From Deltaproteobacteria bacterium (GTDB lineage Bacteria; Desulfobacterota; Desulfobulbia; Desulfobulbales; Desulfobulbaceae): a stretch of 64,000 nt of DNA. Positions 42,221 to 50,850 of this stretch are shown piece by piece (within the stretch, counting starts at the first letter, position 1; each line of letters begins with the position of its first letter). The position numbers and the translations under genes are program-made. A model generated the notes under the pieces. That model was not told where the DNA came from and did not search any database. It was given only the letters and a program-made list of their open reading frames with translations. The DNA lies in contig JAJRQC010000023.1 in assembly GCA_024280455.1 (NCBI GenBank), forward strand, positions 17,774 to 81,773, written 5' to 3'.

Positions 42221-43162
42221 TTATTCCCATCCCCACCTGTTGACGACCATGGGTACATCGTCTGCAGCTGAAGCCTCAAGAATGGAGCCGTCAAAAATCT
42301 TCACGTTCTTATAGCCTAGCAGGTCGTGCAGAACAAAATAGCCCATGGCTGCGGCAAGACCGTGGTTACTGTAGGTGATGACTTCAACATTTTTGTCGGC
42401 CGGCAGGTGAATACCCTTGGCCATCTGCTCCAGTTCTTTTGTCTTCCTGAAATAAGAGGGAGCAAAATCAACACCGGCAATGGTCATGAACCCCTGTGGC
42501 CAGAGCAGTGCTCCGGGGATATGGCCGGCCCGGCTGATCTCACTGTTTTTCTCATGACCGAAATACTGATCAGCGAGCCTGTTGTCGACAAAGTAGACCT
42601 TGGATGAACCGATCTTTTTCTTAACGTCGGCAAGGGTTGCCACCTTGCTTGCTACCATTTTGCCGGTGAAGTCACCGCCAAGGGGAGCGACAGCTTTTGT
42701 TGAAACTGGTTTTTCCGTCTGCTCCCACGCGGCCATTCCTCCATCGAGGATGGCAACCTTGTCAAACCCGAGGGTATGTAAGGTCCACAGGGCGCGGGCA
42801 CTTTTTGCCGTGTCCTTTGGGGTGATTCCTTCATCGTAAACAACAACAAAGGAATCGTTGCTGACCCCGTACCCCTTGATCATGTCGACCAGATCCGCTT
42901 CCGGGGGCATCATGAAACCGACAAATTCCCGGTTCATGCTCATCCAGGGGCCAAAGGCTTTGACAGCTCCGGGAACATGTCCTTTTTCGTAGTGGATAAA
43001 CTCACTGACATCCAATATGACCAGCTTGCTCTTATTCAGGTTTTTGGCAAGCCAGTCAACACTCACCAGCGAACTCTGCGCTGCCAGAGTCAGGCCCGGC
43101 AAACAGAACATAAACAGGAGAACGCCAAGTAAAGACGTTTTTAATCTGCACACTCTATTCAT
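42221..43162 (-). CDS. Exported two-domain rhodanese with Ser in place of the catalytic Cys
   Basis: A 313-residue protein with a signal peptide (cleavage near LTLAAQS) and two rhodanese folds. Domain 1 has LVILDVSEFIHYEKGHVPGA and domain 2 has YFVDNRLADQYFG and RAGHIPGA. The active-site loop of domain 2 reads ITYSNHGLAAAMGYF with S265 where the neighbouring paralogue has IVYCNTGQYAGMDYF. It therefore cannot form the usual persulfide and may bind sulfur compounds or a partner instead. It lies 132 bases downstream of the Cys-containing paralogue, probably in the same operon as the cytochrome. Confidence 0.85.
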   Translation of the reverse strand: MNRVCRLKTSLLGVLLFMFCLPGLTLAAQSSLVSVDWLAKNLNKSKLVILDVSEFIHYEKGHVPGAVKAFGPWMSMNREFVGFMMPPEADLVDMIKGYGVSNDSFVVVYDEGITPKDTAKSARALWTLHTLGFDKVAILDGGMAAWEQTEKPVSTKAVAPLGGDFTGKMVASKVATLADVKKKIGSSKVYFVDNRLADQYFGHEKNSEISRAGHIPGALLWPQGFMTIAGVDFAPSYFRKTKELEQMAKGIHLPADKNVEVITYSNHGLAAAMGYFVLHDLLGYKNVKIFDGSILEASAADDVPMVVNRWGWE

Positions 43163-43294
43163 TCTATTCCTCCAGGGATTGCCTGGAAATCGTAGCTGAC
43201 CGCAACGATTTCCGGGCAGATTCCATTATTTTATTTAGTGCGGCTATGGCCGAAAAAAAAGTTCCGGCCATGCCTGTTGCTGATTTTCAGACAA

Positions 43295-44254
43295 CTACTT
43301 TGCACTCCGCCCCCAGGTAAAGGTGTTCAAGACCAGATCATCATCGGCGCCATATTCAAGCATTGAGGCATCATAGACACTGACCTTTTTGTAGCCGAGA
43401 ATGTCATGGAGAACAAAGTAATCCATGCCGGCGTACTGGCCGGTGTTGCAGTACACAATGATTTCCCTGTTCTTGTCACTGGGCAGCCCTACCCCTTTGA
43501 CCATCTCTGCAAGCTGCTTACTGTCCCTGATTGTTGCCGGAGCACGGTTGGCACCGGCATTATTCAGGAACGGGGCAGGCAGGCTGATGGAGCCGGGGAT
43601 ATGACCGAATCGTTCAACATCGGCCCGTTTGTCTGCACCAAAGTGTTGGTTACTGCCTCGGGCATCGACAAGAATGGCGTCCTTTTTCTTGACCTTGTCA
43701 AGTACCTGCTTCAAGGTCGCAACCTTGGAGGAATCGAGCTTGGCGACAAAGGTACCAGCTTTGCTTTCAGGGACCTTGTTGTCAATGATCCGGCCCTCAA
43801 AGGTCCACTTGGTAAAACCGCCGTTGAGGTAGGAAACATTGGTATGTCCGATTGCTTCCAGGATCCATACCGTTGCACAACCCTTGGTGGCATCACCAAT
43901 GGAGTTTCCGTGATCGTAAATGACCACATGTGATGATGGATTGACCCCGATAGCCTGCAGCATCTGGGTCAAATCTTCAGGTTTGGGCATCAACTGGCAT
44001 TCTCTTTCTTGATCGAATGGTTCCCAGCCGACATAGGGAATGTTGTAAGACCCTGGAATATGGCCCACTCCGTAGTTGGTCGTCGTCCTGACATCTATAA
44101 CAACAAGATCCTTGGCCTCCAGGTTTTTTTCGAGCCACTGGGTGGTCACCAGAGCTGTGGTTCCTGCCGTAACCGTGGTCGCCGGAACGGACATACATCC
44201 CGCCGCTACCAGCAACACTATGAATATCAAAGAATGTAACAGCTTATTTTTCAT
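43295..44254 (-). CDS. Rhodanese-like lipoprotein (thiosulfate sulfurtransferase family)
   Basis: A 319-residue lipoprotein: the signal MKNKLLHSLIFIVLLVAAGC with lipobox VAAGC, then two rhodanese domains. Domain 1 (LVVIDVRTTTNYGVGHIPGS) lacks the Cys; domain 2 has the loop VYCNTGQYAG with C269 and RFGHIPGS before it. Such proteins move sulfane sulfur from thiosulfate or persulfides. Placement outside the cytoplasm next to a multiheme cytochrome recalls the rhodanese-type ExtH lipoprotein of the Geobacter ext conduit. Its acceptor is unknown. Confidence 0.88.
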   Translation of the reverse strand: MKNKLLHSLIFIVLLVAAGCMSVPATTVTAGTTALVTTQWLEKNLEAKDLVVIDVRTTTNYGVGHIPGSYNIPYVGWEPFDQERECQLMPKPEDLTQMLQAIGVNPSSHVVIYDHGNSIGDATKGCATVWILEAIGHTNVSYLNGGFTKWTFEGRIIDNKVPESKAGTFVAKLDSSKVATLKQVLDKVKKKDAILVDARGSNQHFGADKRADVERFGHIPGSISLPAPFLNNAGANRAPATIRDSKQLAEMVKGVGLPSDKNREIIVYCNTGQYAGMDYFVLHDILGYKKVSVYDASMLEYGADDDLVLNTFTWGRSAK

Positions 44255-44310
44255 TGAAATACTCCTTTGTTCTTGCTTGTGAATGATGGTCTCTACAGTT
44301 GTTGAACACC

Positions 44311-45669
44311 TTACTTTTTGATTTCGCCAGGGATTTCCTTCACGATAATCTTCTGGTTTGCAGTTGGTTCATCCTTGGCCAGGTCCGCTTCGGTGAGGAA
44401 GAGTTCCTTGTGGCCGTGACAAGCATTACAGGAGCTGTTCTGTTTGGTTCGACGCTGGATGCTGTGTACTGAAGCAGAGTTCCATGTCGGCAGAGCGTCA
44501 TAGTTGGCGACCAGATCTTCAGGTCCCGGCGCACCCTTGAGAACCGCCTGGAAATACCGAAATGATGCCAGAGAGTCCTTTTTCATGGGCGTATGACGCA
44601 CCAGGTTATACTTATAGGGGTTTTCCGGAGAGCGATCAATATTGGTTCCGATTTTGAACGTATAGAGCGGTTCGGATGGGAAAATGACCTTGATCTGACC
44701 GGGTTTCTTGATGTCGAGCGATACATGACAGTTCGAACAGTTAAAATAGGTGTTGGAATGGCAGACTGCACAGGCGAGCGTTCCGTCCGGATGTGCGTTG
44801 TGCATGGCTATTTTCGACTTGCCGGATTTTGCCGCATCAGGATGACACGATTCGCAGCGCACGGTTTTGGTGGCGTAATAGCGTTTCACACCTTCGGGCT
44901 GCGTGTTGTGCAGGTGATCGGCTGAATGGCAGTCGGTACAGACCATCTGGCCCTTTTCGTAATGGACATCTGCAGTGGCGCCGAGTTTGCCCATATACTC
45001 GCCGGCAAAACGGGAGCCATGGCAGGCGTAGCAGGTTTTATCCATGGGTGGTGTTTTCTGGAACCGATGTCGATCAAGAAGACCGCCTTTGGCAACCGCC
45101 GGCCAGGCAACATGGCAGGAACCGCAACTGGCGTGACAGTCTGCACAGTCAAGGGCCCAAGCCTCAGGCAACAAGGTGTCTTCCATCTTGTGCGGCGAGG
45201 TGATGGTTCCGACGATATCCAGAATGCCGGTCAATTTATAATGCATGGCATCTTTATAGGTGGAGGTAATGTCTTCATGACATTCACGGCATACGCCGCC
45301 ACCGCCCTCTTCAGAGGGATCCTTTACCATTTCTTTATGGGCTTCATCTTTATCGTCGACATTCTGTCCTTTATGACAGCTTATACAACCGATTTCTCCG
45401 TGCACGGACTCAACAAAGTCTTTGGCAACACCAAAAGTATCCCGACCCCTCACCTGAGGGGCTGAAACGCCTCAGCCTGCAATGGCGGCACCGCCACTGG
45501 ATGATGCCGCGCCATAGCTGTCCATCTCCTCAAGATCGGTATGGCAGTTTATACAGGAACTGCTTGGATCCGTATCCTGGGCGGCAAGGCTGCCGACCGG
45601 GCCAAAGGCAAAGGCCAGGCCCAGACAGGTAGCTGCAATGAAGATACCCTGTGTCTTTTTTCTTTTCAT
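44311..45669 (-). CDS. Exported 11-haem c-type cytochrome with probable selenocysteine (in-frame UGA)
   Basis: Read through one UGA, the frame gives 452 residues. It starts at 45669 behind a strong AGGAGG, with a signal peptide (TCLGLAFAFGPVGSLAA) and a first haem site CINCH. The UGA (45474-45472) is residue 66 in GAAIAG-U-GVSAPQ. The same frame then runs on with ten more CxxCH sites (CISCH, CRECH, CADCH, CGSCH, CYACH, CTDCH, CESCH, CAVCH, CSNCH, CNACH). Without readthrough, the first product would be a 65-residue monohaem stub, and the second would be a ten-haem protein with no signal peptide and no good start. A SECIS-like hairpin follows the UGA. It probably carries electrons in the periplasm or at the cell surface. 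A true stop by mutation is the alternative. Confidence 0.75.
45446..45474 (-). promoter_or_regulatory. SECIS-like hairpin downstream of the in-frame UGA
   Basis: On the minus strand the UGA is followed after 10 bases by CCCCTC-AGGT-GAGGGG, a perfect 6 bp stem (plus one G-U pair) with a four-base loop. The loop GG sits 18-19 bases after the UGA, close to the E. coli fdhF arrangement, where an AGGUCU loop is about the same distance away. There is no U tract, so a terminator is unlikely. Confidence 0.65.
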
Positions 45670-46589
45670 TCTAGTTGATCCTCCTTTTTGGTTTGAAACA
45701 AAAGGGTACCGTGAAAAGGAAGAATTTCACTTTGTGATGCAGGTCGACGCCATCGCTTGTCCGGTTGCACGTTGATATCTATGGATGAGTTAATGTGATC
45801 AGAAGACAACATTTCCCCGATATACAGCAGATATCTTCGGGCGTGCGCAAAAGCGGTAACTTCGAGCCGTTCCACTTGGCTAAAAAAAAACTTTCATAGT
45901 ACCCACAACTCGTGAGTTGGTCCTGCCCAGTAATTGAAAAAGTGAAATTGCTGCCTACTCTTAAATGGCTCCTCAAGCCGGTAGGGCGGGGGAATCTATT
46001 CCGGATACAAAAGAAGTGTCGAGCGACAGATTCCTGACCTCATGAAAGGCTGAATTGGATTTCCAGATTGAATCTGATCAACATGGAACTTATTTGAAGT
46101 TCTGCCCAAATGATTGGAATCAGCCAATGACAAGAGCACAAGATAGGCTCTGGCAGTGCATTTCAGATGATGCCTGGCCGGTCGGTGGTTGGTATCTGCG
46201 GGCGGTTTCACATTCCACGTTCCGTTGAATCCGTTTCACTCCTCCGGTTCCCCTTTTCCAGTGAAGTGACTAGATTATATCGTGGTATGTACCACGATGT
46301 TTGAAAATTGAAATGTGTAAAATTGTCGCACCTGGAGCTGTTTCAGGGCCGCTGATTTGGAGCTCAAACGGCAGGTTTGTTGTTTAAGGTTACGATGTGG
46401 CATCATGCTTTTTGCTGGGAAGTTCCGATGAAATGACCTCAAACGGCTGTATCGCAGGGGATAGCAGGTAGATTCTGTTTTACTTTTTATACGATTCACT
46501 TTAGAATCATACCTTGATATTATAGTGTTTTTTAGGGAAACTCCATGGTAACATGGACCATTTTTCCCTGTTTTGCCAAACCTGATGGT
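45670..46589. other. Long non-coding region upstream of the cytochrome operon
   Basis: About 920 bases without a convincing gene. It must contain the promoter of the cytochrome/rhodanese operon. Short open frames on both strands lack ribosome-binding sites and motifs. Confidence 0.5.
46279..46298. promoter_or_regulatory. Perfect 20 bp palindrome, possible operator
   Basis: ATCGTGGTATGTACCACGAT is a symmetric dyad (9 bp arms with TG between) in AT-rich DNA. Its form fits a dimeric regulator site (TetR/GntR-like). It could also be half of an old mobile-element end. Confidence 0.4.
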
Positions 46590-46706
46590 CTCGACAAAGG
46601 TCAAAATCGCTATTTGCCCTGTACGGAATTACAAGAGGATACGACCTCTCCGCCGTCGGTTTCGTGGCTTTTCGAAGTCTACGCTTATCTACGACACCGA
46701 CAATTA
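46590..46706 (+). repeat. Dispersed repeat family B, copy 3
   Basis: Matches 29150-29268: CGGAATTACAAGAGG, CCGCCGTCGGTTTCGTGG, TTTTCGAAGTCTACGCTTAT, ACGACACCGACAAT. It ends 15 bases before the RegB-like start, so any promoter of that gene lies within or upstream of the repeat. Confidence 0.8.
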
Positions 46707-46721
46707 TCCTGAGAGAAATCA

Positions 46722-48095
46722 GTGGAGCAGATAATATTTCCCATTATTAGATCGGATCTCCTCCGGGCCCAGAAAGAAGAGGTCGATGTCGCTCTTCCCT
46801 GGCTCATGGCACTTCGTTGGGGTGAAGTCCTCTGCCAGGCCGTGCTGGTCATTGCCTTCTGGCTGATAATGGATAGCGGTGTTCCCGTTATGTCGGTGTC
46901 GGCAATTTTTCTTTTTGAAGTGGGCAGCAATCTTTTTCTCCATTATCGACATCGGCATGATGCATCGGTAAGCAACCTGATGATTCTGGTTATCCTGTTG
47001 ATGGATACCGTTTTTCTCACTCATCTGCTCTATGTAACCGGCGGGGCGATGAACCCATTTGTTTTTCTCTATCTGATCCACGTTGTCACCGGCGCAATTA
47101 TTCTCAGAGAAAAATGTTCGTGGCTGGTTACCTTTGCCACCCTGGCCGGGTACAGTCTGCTCTTCTATGCCCCTTTCACCCCTGAACTGGCCGCAAACAG
47201 CAGTACCCACTGCATTGGCGATGCCCAGCAGGTAGACAGTATTTCCGGTTCCTTTCAGATGCATCTGAAAGGAATGTGGGCCGCCTTTGTGGTGACGACG
47301 CTTTTTATTGTTTTTTTTGTCAGTAAGATTCAGAAAGCTTTGACCGAACAACGGATCAAACTTCAAGCCCTTGGTGAAGAACGGGAACGCAACAAGCGGT
47401 TGACCAGTATGGCCACCTTTGCCGCCGGCGCGGCTCATGAACTCTCAACTCCGCTCAGTACAGTGGCCGTGGTCTCCTGCGAGATGATTCATATAATGGA
47501 AGAGCAGGAGGCAAGCCCGGAGCTGCTGAGCGATATTCGTTTGATCAGAAAACAGGTTGCGGACTGTAAAGAAATCCTCTACCAGATGACCGCCGGGGCA
47601 GGGGGGCATATGGGTGAAGAGGTTCGGGAATTTTCGATTCAGCAGGTGGTCAGCCAGATCCTTGCCGGGATCGGTGAGGGCGAACAGGATCGAGTCCGGG
47701 TAGCCATAGAACCTGAAGATTTAAAGATCATCATGCCCTTTCGTTCACTGTGCCGGACAGTGAAAGGACTGGTCAAAAATGGACTTGAGGCTTCATCATC
47801 TCCGCAGGAAGTCTCTATGCGCTGGTTTGCAACTCCTGAATATCTGGGCATCGACGTGCTGGACCTGGGAACCGGCATTGATGAAGACGTTGAACCCATG
47901 GTGACTGAACCGTCTTTCACGACCAAGGATTCGGGACTCGGTTTAGGTCTTTTTCTTGCTAAAAGCATGGCGGAACAGTTTGGCGGTGACCTGACTATAC
48001 AATCGCAATCGGAGCAGGGAACAAGAGTTACCTTGACCCTTGCACTTGAACTGATCACAAAAAATTACATGACCGGGAACTATGCAACAGACTGA
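46722..48095 (+). CDS. RegB/PrrB-type redox sensor histidine kinase
   Basis: A 457-residue membrane kinase starting with GTG at 46722. About five or six helices (25-200) include the quinone-site signature GGAMNPFVFLYLIH (107-120) of the RegB family. The phospho-acceptor is H239 in AAGAAHELSTPLSTVAV, the RegB-type H-box. An ATPase domain follows (KNGLEASSS, LDLGTGID, SGLGLGLFLAKSMAEQFGG). RegB homologues sense the quinone-pool redox state and control energy metabolism. It overlaps the regA-like gene by 14 bases. Confidence 0.9.
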   Translation: MEQIIFPIIRSDLLRAQKEEVDVALPWLMALRWGEVLCQAVLVIAFWLIMDSGVPVMSVSAIFLFEVGSNLFLHYRHRHDASVSNLMILVILLMDTVFLTHLLYVTGGAMNPFVFLYLIHVVTGAIILREKCSWLVTFATLAGYSLLFYAPFTPELAANSSTHCIGDAQQVDSISGSFQMHLKGMWAAFVVTTLFIVFFVSKIQKALTEQRIKLQALGEERERNKRLTSMATFAAGAAHELSTPLSTVAVVSCEMIHIMEEQEASPELLSDIRLIRKQVADCKEILYQMTAGAGGHMGEEVREFSIQQVVSQILAGIGEGEQDRVRVAIEPEDLKIIMPFRSLCRTVKGLVKNGLEASSSPQEVSMRWFATPEYLGIDVLDLGTGIDEDVEPMVTEPSFTTKDSGLGLGLFLAKSMAEQFGGDLTIQSQSEQGTRVTLTLALELITKNYMTGNYATD

Positions 48096-48630
48096 ATTTA
48101 AGGATACAATTTTATTAGTTGATGATGAGGAGTTTTTCAGGGATCGTTTGAATCAGGCCTTTATCCGCAGGGGATACTCAACCTGCACTGCCTCCTGTTA
48201 CGACGAGGCAATGGAAATCATCCCTAAAGAACAGCCGACCAGGGCTGTGGTCGATTTGAAGATGCCGAAGAAAAGCGGGCTCCTCCTTGTCAAGGATGCC
48301 CTGGCTCTGGTTCCTGATTTGAAAATAATCGTCCTTACCGGTTATGGCTCCATTGCCACCGCCACTGAAGCCATCCGGCTGGGAGCGATTTCCTATCTGG
48401 CCAAGCCCGCTGATATTGATGAGATCCTCAAGGCATTTGCCTTTGACGGTAACGAGGAGTCTGATCTTCCACCTCCTGAAGAGATCACGCCACCTTCGCT
48501 GGCCCGGGTGGAATGGGAACATATCCAACGGGTTTTGACCGATTGTGACAATAACATCAGCAGGGCCGCCAAAAGACTTGGAATTCACCGCAGGACCCTG
48601 CAGCGCAAGCTGTATAAATATGCCCCTTGA
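48082..48630 (+). CDS. RegA/PrrA-type response regulator
   Basis: A 182-residue regulator: receiver (LLVDDEEFFRDRL, phospho-Asp in AVVDLKMPKKSG, VLTGYGSIATAT, YLAKPAD), a Pro-rich linker (LPPPEEITPP) typical of RegA, and a Fis-type helix-turn-helix (NNISRAAKRLGIHRRTLQRKL). With the overlapping RegB-like kinase it forms a redox-responsive two-component pair. Its targets could include the nearby cytochrome/rhodanese operon (divergent, ~1 kb away), but no site could be identified. Confidence 0.93.
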   Translation: MQQTEFKDTILLVDDEEFFRDRLNQAFIRRGYSTCTASCYDEAMEIIPKEQPTRAVVDLKMPKKSGLLLVKDALALVPDLKIIVLTGYGSIATATEAIRLGAISYLAKPADIDEILKAFAFDGNEESDLPPPEEITPPSLARVEWEHIQRVLTDCDNNISRAAKRLGIHRRTLQRKLYKYAP

Positions 48631-48933
48631 GTTTTTTTGCTTTAACCTCACCAGGTGAACCGGGGTTCGTCTTTTGCTTGGGCACAAGAGCTTTTTTCAA
48701 GGCCTGAACCGTGCATGAAAAAGATACGCTATTTTGAAGTTGCGGATCGCCTCTGATTCGGGTATTTGAGGGCTGAATCAAAAAAAAATACCTCCTGTCT
48801 TCACATCCGGGTACGACACTCCGGCCAGTCCAGGTACGGTTTTGGGTGTGATACATTATAAAAATATTGTCCAGTTGAAAAAAAACAGTCTCGTTTACGA
48901 GGTTTTTGCTTTCATTCCTTTGAGGAAAATTAG
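48631..48933. other. Intergenic gap, nothing recognised
   Basis: AT-rich sequence with A and T runs between regA and nadA. No stable terminator or consensus promoter stood out. Confidence 0.4.
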
Positions 48934-50043
48934 ATGTCGGTGCAATCAGAAAATGAACAGATCAAATTTCCGGAACTTCCTCTTATTACGGAGGATATTC
49001 TTTCCAAAGCCCAGGCTTCGGCCGCCTGTCAGACGGCGGAGTATACGCTTGCAGAACGAAAGGCGTTGCTGGATAAAATAACAAAACTGTTGAAGCAGCA
49101 GGACGCTGTCCTGGTAGCCCATTACTATACATCCGATGACCTACAACAGCTGGCTGAAGAGTCCGGTGGATATGTTGCCGATTCACTGGAAATGGCCCGA
49201 TTCGGTCATGATCATCCGGCCTCGACCCTTATTGTTGCCGGGGTTCGTTTTATGGGTGAAACCGCCAAGATTCTCAATCCGGAAAAAAGAGTTTTGATGC
49301 CGGATATTGAGGCGACCTGTTCTCTGGATCTGGAATGCCCCGCCGATCTCTTCACCGACTTTTGCGACGCCCATCCTGAATATACCAGCGTTGTCTATGC
49401 CAACACCAGCGCCGCGGTCAAGGCCAGGGCCGACTGGGTGGTTACCTCCGGCATTGCCCTGCCGATTATTAAACATCTGGCTGAGCGCAATGAAAAAGTT
49501 CTGTGGGCGCCTGACCGGCATCTCGGTTCCTATGTCCAGCGGGAAACCGGGGTTGACATGTTGATATGGCCTGGAAGTTGTGTGATTCACGAGCAGTTCA
49601 AGGCCGATGGGATTCGAAATCTGAAGAAAGAGTACCCAAACGCGCAGGTTCTTGTCCATCCCGAGTCTCCTGCCGAGGTGGTTGACCTGGCGGATGTGGT
49701 TGGCTCGACAACCGGATTGATCAAGGCCTCTCTGAACCCGGAGGTCAATGAGTTTATTGTCGCCACCGAAGCGGGAATTTTTTATAAAATGAAACAGGCC
49801 TCTCCCGGCAAGATCTTTCTTGAGGCACCCAGCGGCGGTTTAGGTGGCACCTGTGAGAGTTGTCTTCGCTGTCCGTGGATGGCAATGAACGGCCTGCGCA
49901 ATCTGGCCGAGGTCCTGGAAACAGGCGCCAATGAAATCACCATTGAGGAAGATATCCGCCTCAAGGCCCTGGTTCCCATCCGGCGAATGCTGGATTTTGC
50001 CCGCGAGCAGCAGATTGCGGTAAAAGATAAGGGCAATGCCTGA
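48934..50043 (+). CDS. nadA: Quinolinate synthase
   Basis: A 369-residue 4Fe-4S enzyme that condenses iminoaspartate with dihydroxyacetone phosphate in NAD synthesis. Motifs: [17 protein letters not shown], the Cys in [35 protein letters not shown], and the C-terminal cluster Cys in [16 protein letters not shown]. The start follows TGAGGAAAA. The length is typical of the long bacterial form. nadB and nadC are not in the window. Confidence 0.95.
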   Translation: MSVQSENEQIKFPELPLITEDILSKAQASAACQTAEYTLAERKALLDKITKLLKQQDAVLVAHYYTSDDLQQLAEESGGYVADSLEMARFGHDHPASTLIVAGVRFMGETAKILNPEKRVLMPDIEATCSLDLECPADLFTDFCDAHPEYTSVVYANTSAAVKARADWVVTSGIALPIIKHLAERNEKVLWAPDRHLGSYVQRETGVDMLIWPGSCVIHEQFKADGIRNLKKEYPNAQVLVHPESPAEVVDLADVVGSTTGLIKASLNPEVNEFIVATEAGIFYKMKQASPGKIFLEAPSGGLGGTCESCLRCPWMAMNGLRNLAEVLETGANEITIEEDIRLKALVPIRRMLDFAREQQIAVKDKGNA

Positions 50044-50083
50044 TTTTTTCACTTTCTACTAAACGTGTGGTAATCATACAAAT

Positions 50084-50127
50084 ATTATCGTATATACTCA
50101 TTGCCGAAAGGCTGGAGATACGATAAT
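50084..50127 (+). ncRNA. Hairpin with GAAA tetraloop upstream of the H-NOX operon
   Basis: A perfect 10 bp stem ATTATCGTAT / ATACGATAAT encloses an inner GCC-GAAA-GGC hairpin with asymmetric internal loops. There is no U tract, so it is not an obvious nadA terminator. It does not match a riboswitch family I can recall. It could be a leader structure or a palindromic repeat. Confidence 0.35.
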
Positions 50128-50253
50128 ACAACTGTAATCAGTCTGATTTTTTCGATAAAGGGCTGCCGGATTATAAAAAAAATACGGATTGCAGGTGGAA
50201 AGGGCAGAAGGCTGTTTTCCACTCTCTCCGATTACTGAATAAAAAAATCCTTT

Positions 50254-50850
50254 ATGAAGGGTATTATTTTTAACCTGCTGGAAGGATATCTTACCAGCAT
50301 CAGCGGTGGCGACGGTTTTGAGAAAATACTGCAGCAATGTACCCTCAAAACGGCCGATCCCCGGCTCATCGTTGCACCGGGAACCTATCCTGATGCCGAT
50401 TTCCTGGAAATCGTCCGAGCCGCTGCTACTGATCTGCAGGTTCCGGAAGATGAATTTTATCGAAACTTCGGGCGCTACGCAATCCCCAGGATGGCGGAAC
50501 GCTACCCGAACTTTTTCACCCCGTTTACCGGACCAAAGGATTTTTTAAAGTATATCGGCATGGTTCACCTGGTCGAGATTAAAAAAATATTTCTTGATGC
50601 AAAGGTTCCTGATTTTTCGTTTCAGGACACCGGACCAAACGAGCTTATCCTCCGTTACTCTTCAAGAAGACGCCTTTGTAACATGGTCGAGGGGTTGATT
50701 GAGGGGTTGGCGGTTTATTACAAGGTCAGGGTGAGCTATCGTCAGCCCCATTGCCTGATGAAAGGAGATGAGGGGTGCGAATTTCATATACGTTTCCAGG
50801 AAGCCTCAGAAACGGAAGGAGTTGATGAACAGAGACTCAGATCAGATTGA
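50254..50850 (+). CDS. H-NOX (haem NO/O2-binding) sensor protein
   Basis: A 198-residue haem sensor. The proximal His fits H105 in KYIGMVHLVEIKKIF, and the porphyrin-propionate motif YxSxR is Y135-S-S-R138 in LILRYSSRRRLCNMVEG. The opening MKGIIFNLLEGYL is also typical of H-NOX. Stand-alone H-NOX proteins bind NO and inhibit or tune a partner kinase encoded beside them. The kinase gene overlaps its 3' end by 26 bases. A Tyr in the distal pocket, needed for O2 binding, could not be placed. Confidence 0.9.
   Translation: MKGIIFNLLEGYLTSISGGDGFEKILQQCTLKTADPRLIVAPGTYPDADFLEIVRAAATDLQVPEDEFYRNFGRYAIPRMAERYPNFFTPFTGPKDFLKYIGMVHLVEIKKIFLDAKVPDFSFQDTGPNELILRYSSRRRLCNMVEGLIEGLAVYYKVRVSYRQPHCLMKGDEGCEFHIRFQEASETEGVDEQRLRSD

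Noticed and set aside
42221..43162. Ser265 considered as a hidden selenocysteine site
   Set aside because: The codon is a sense Ser codon (TCC on the minus strand), not UGA.
45446..45461. CCCCTCAGGTGAGGGG considered as a terminator
   Set aside because: No U tract follows and the reading frame stays open for 380 codons.
45472..45669. Separate 65-residue monohaem protein ending at a normal UGA
   Set aside because: The downstream frame is in register, lacks its own signal peptide and start signals, and a SECIS-like hairpin follows; readthrough explains all of this better, though a genuine stop is not excluded.
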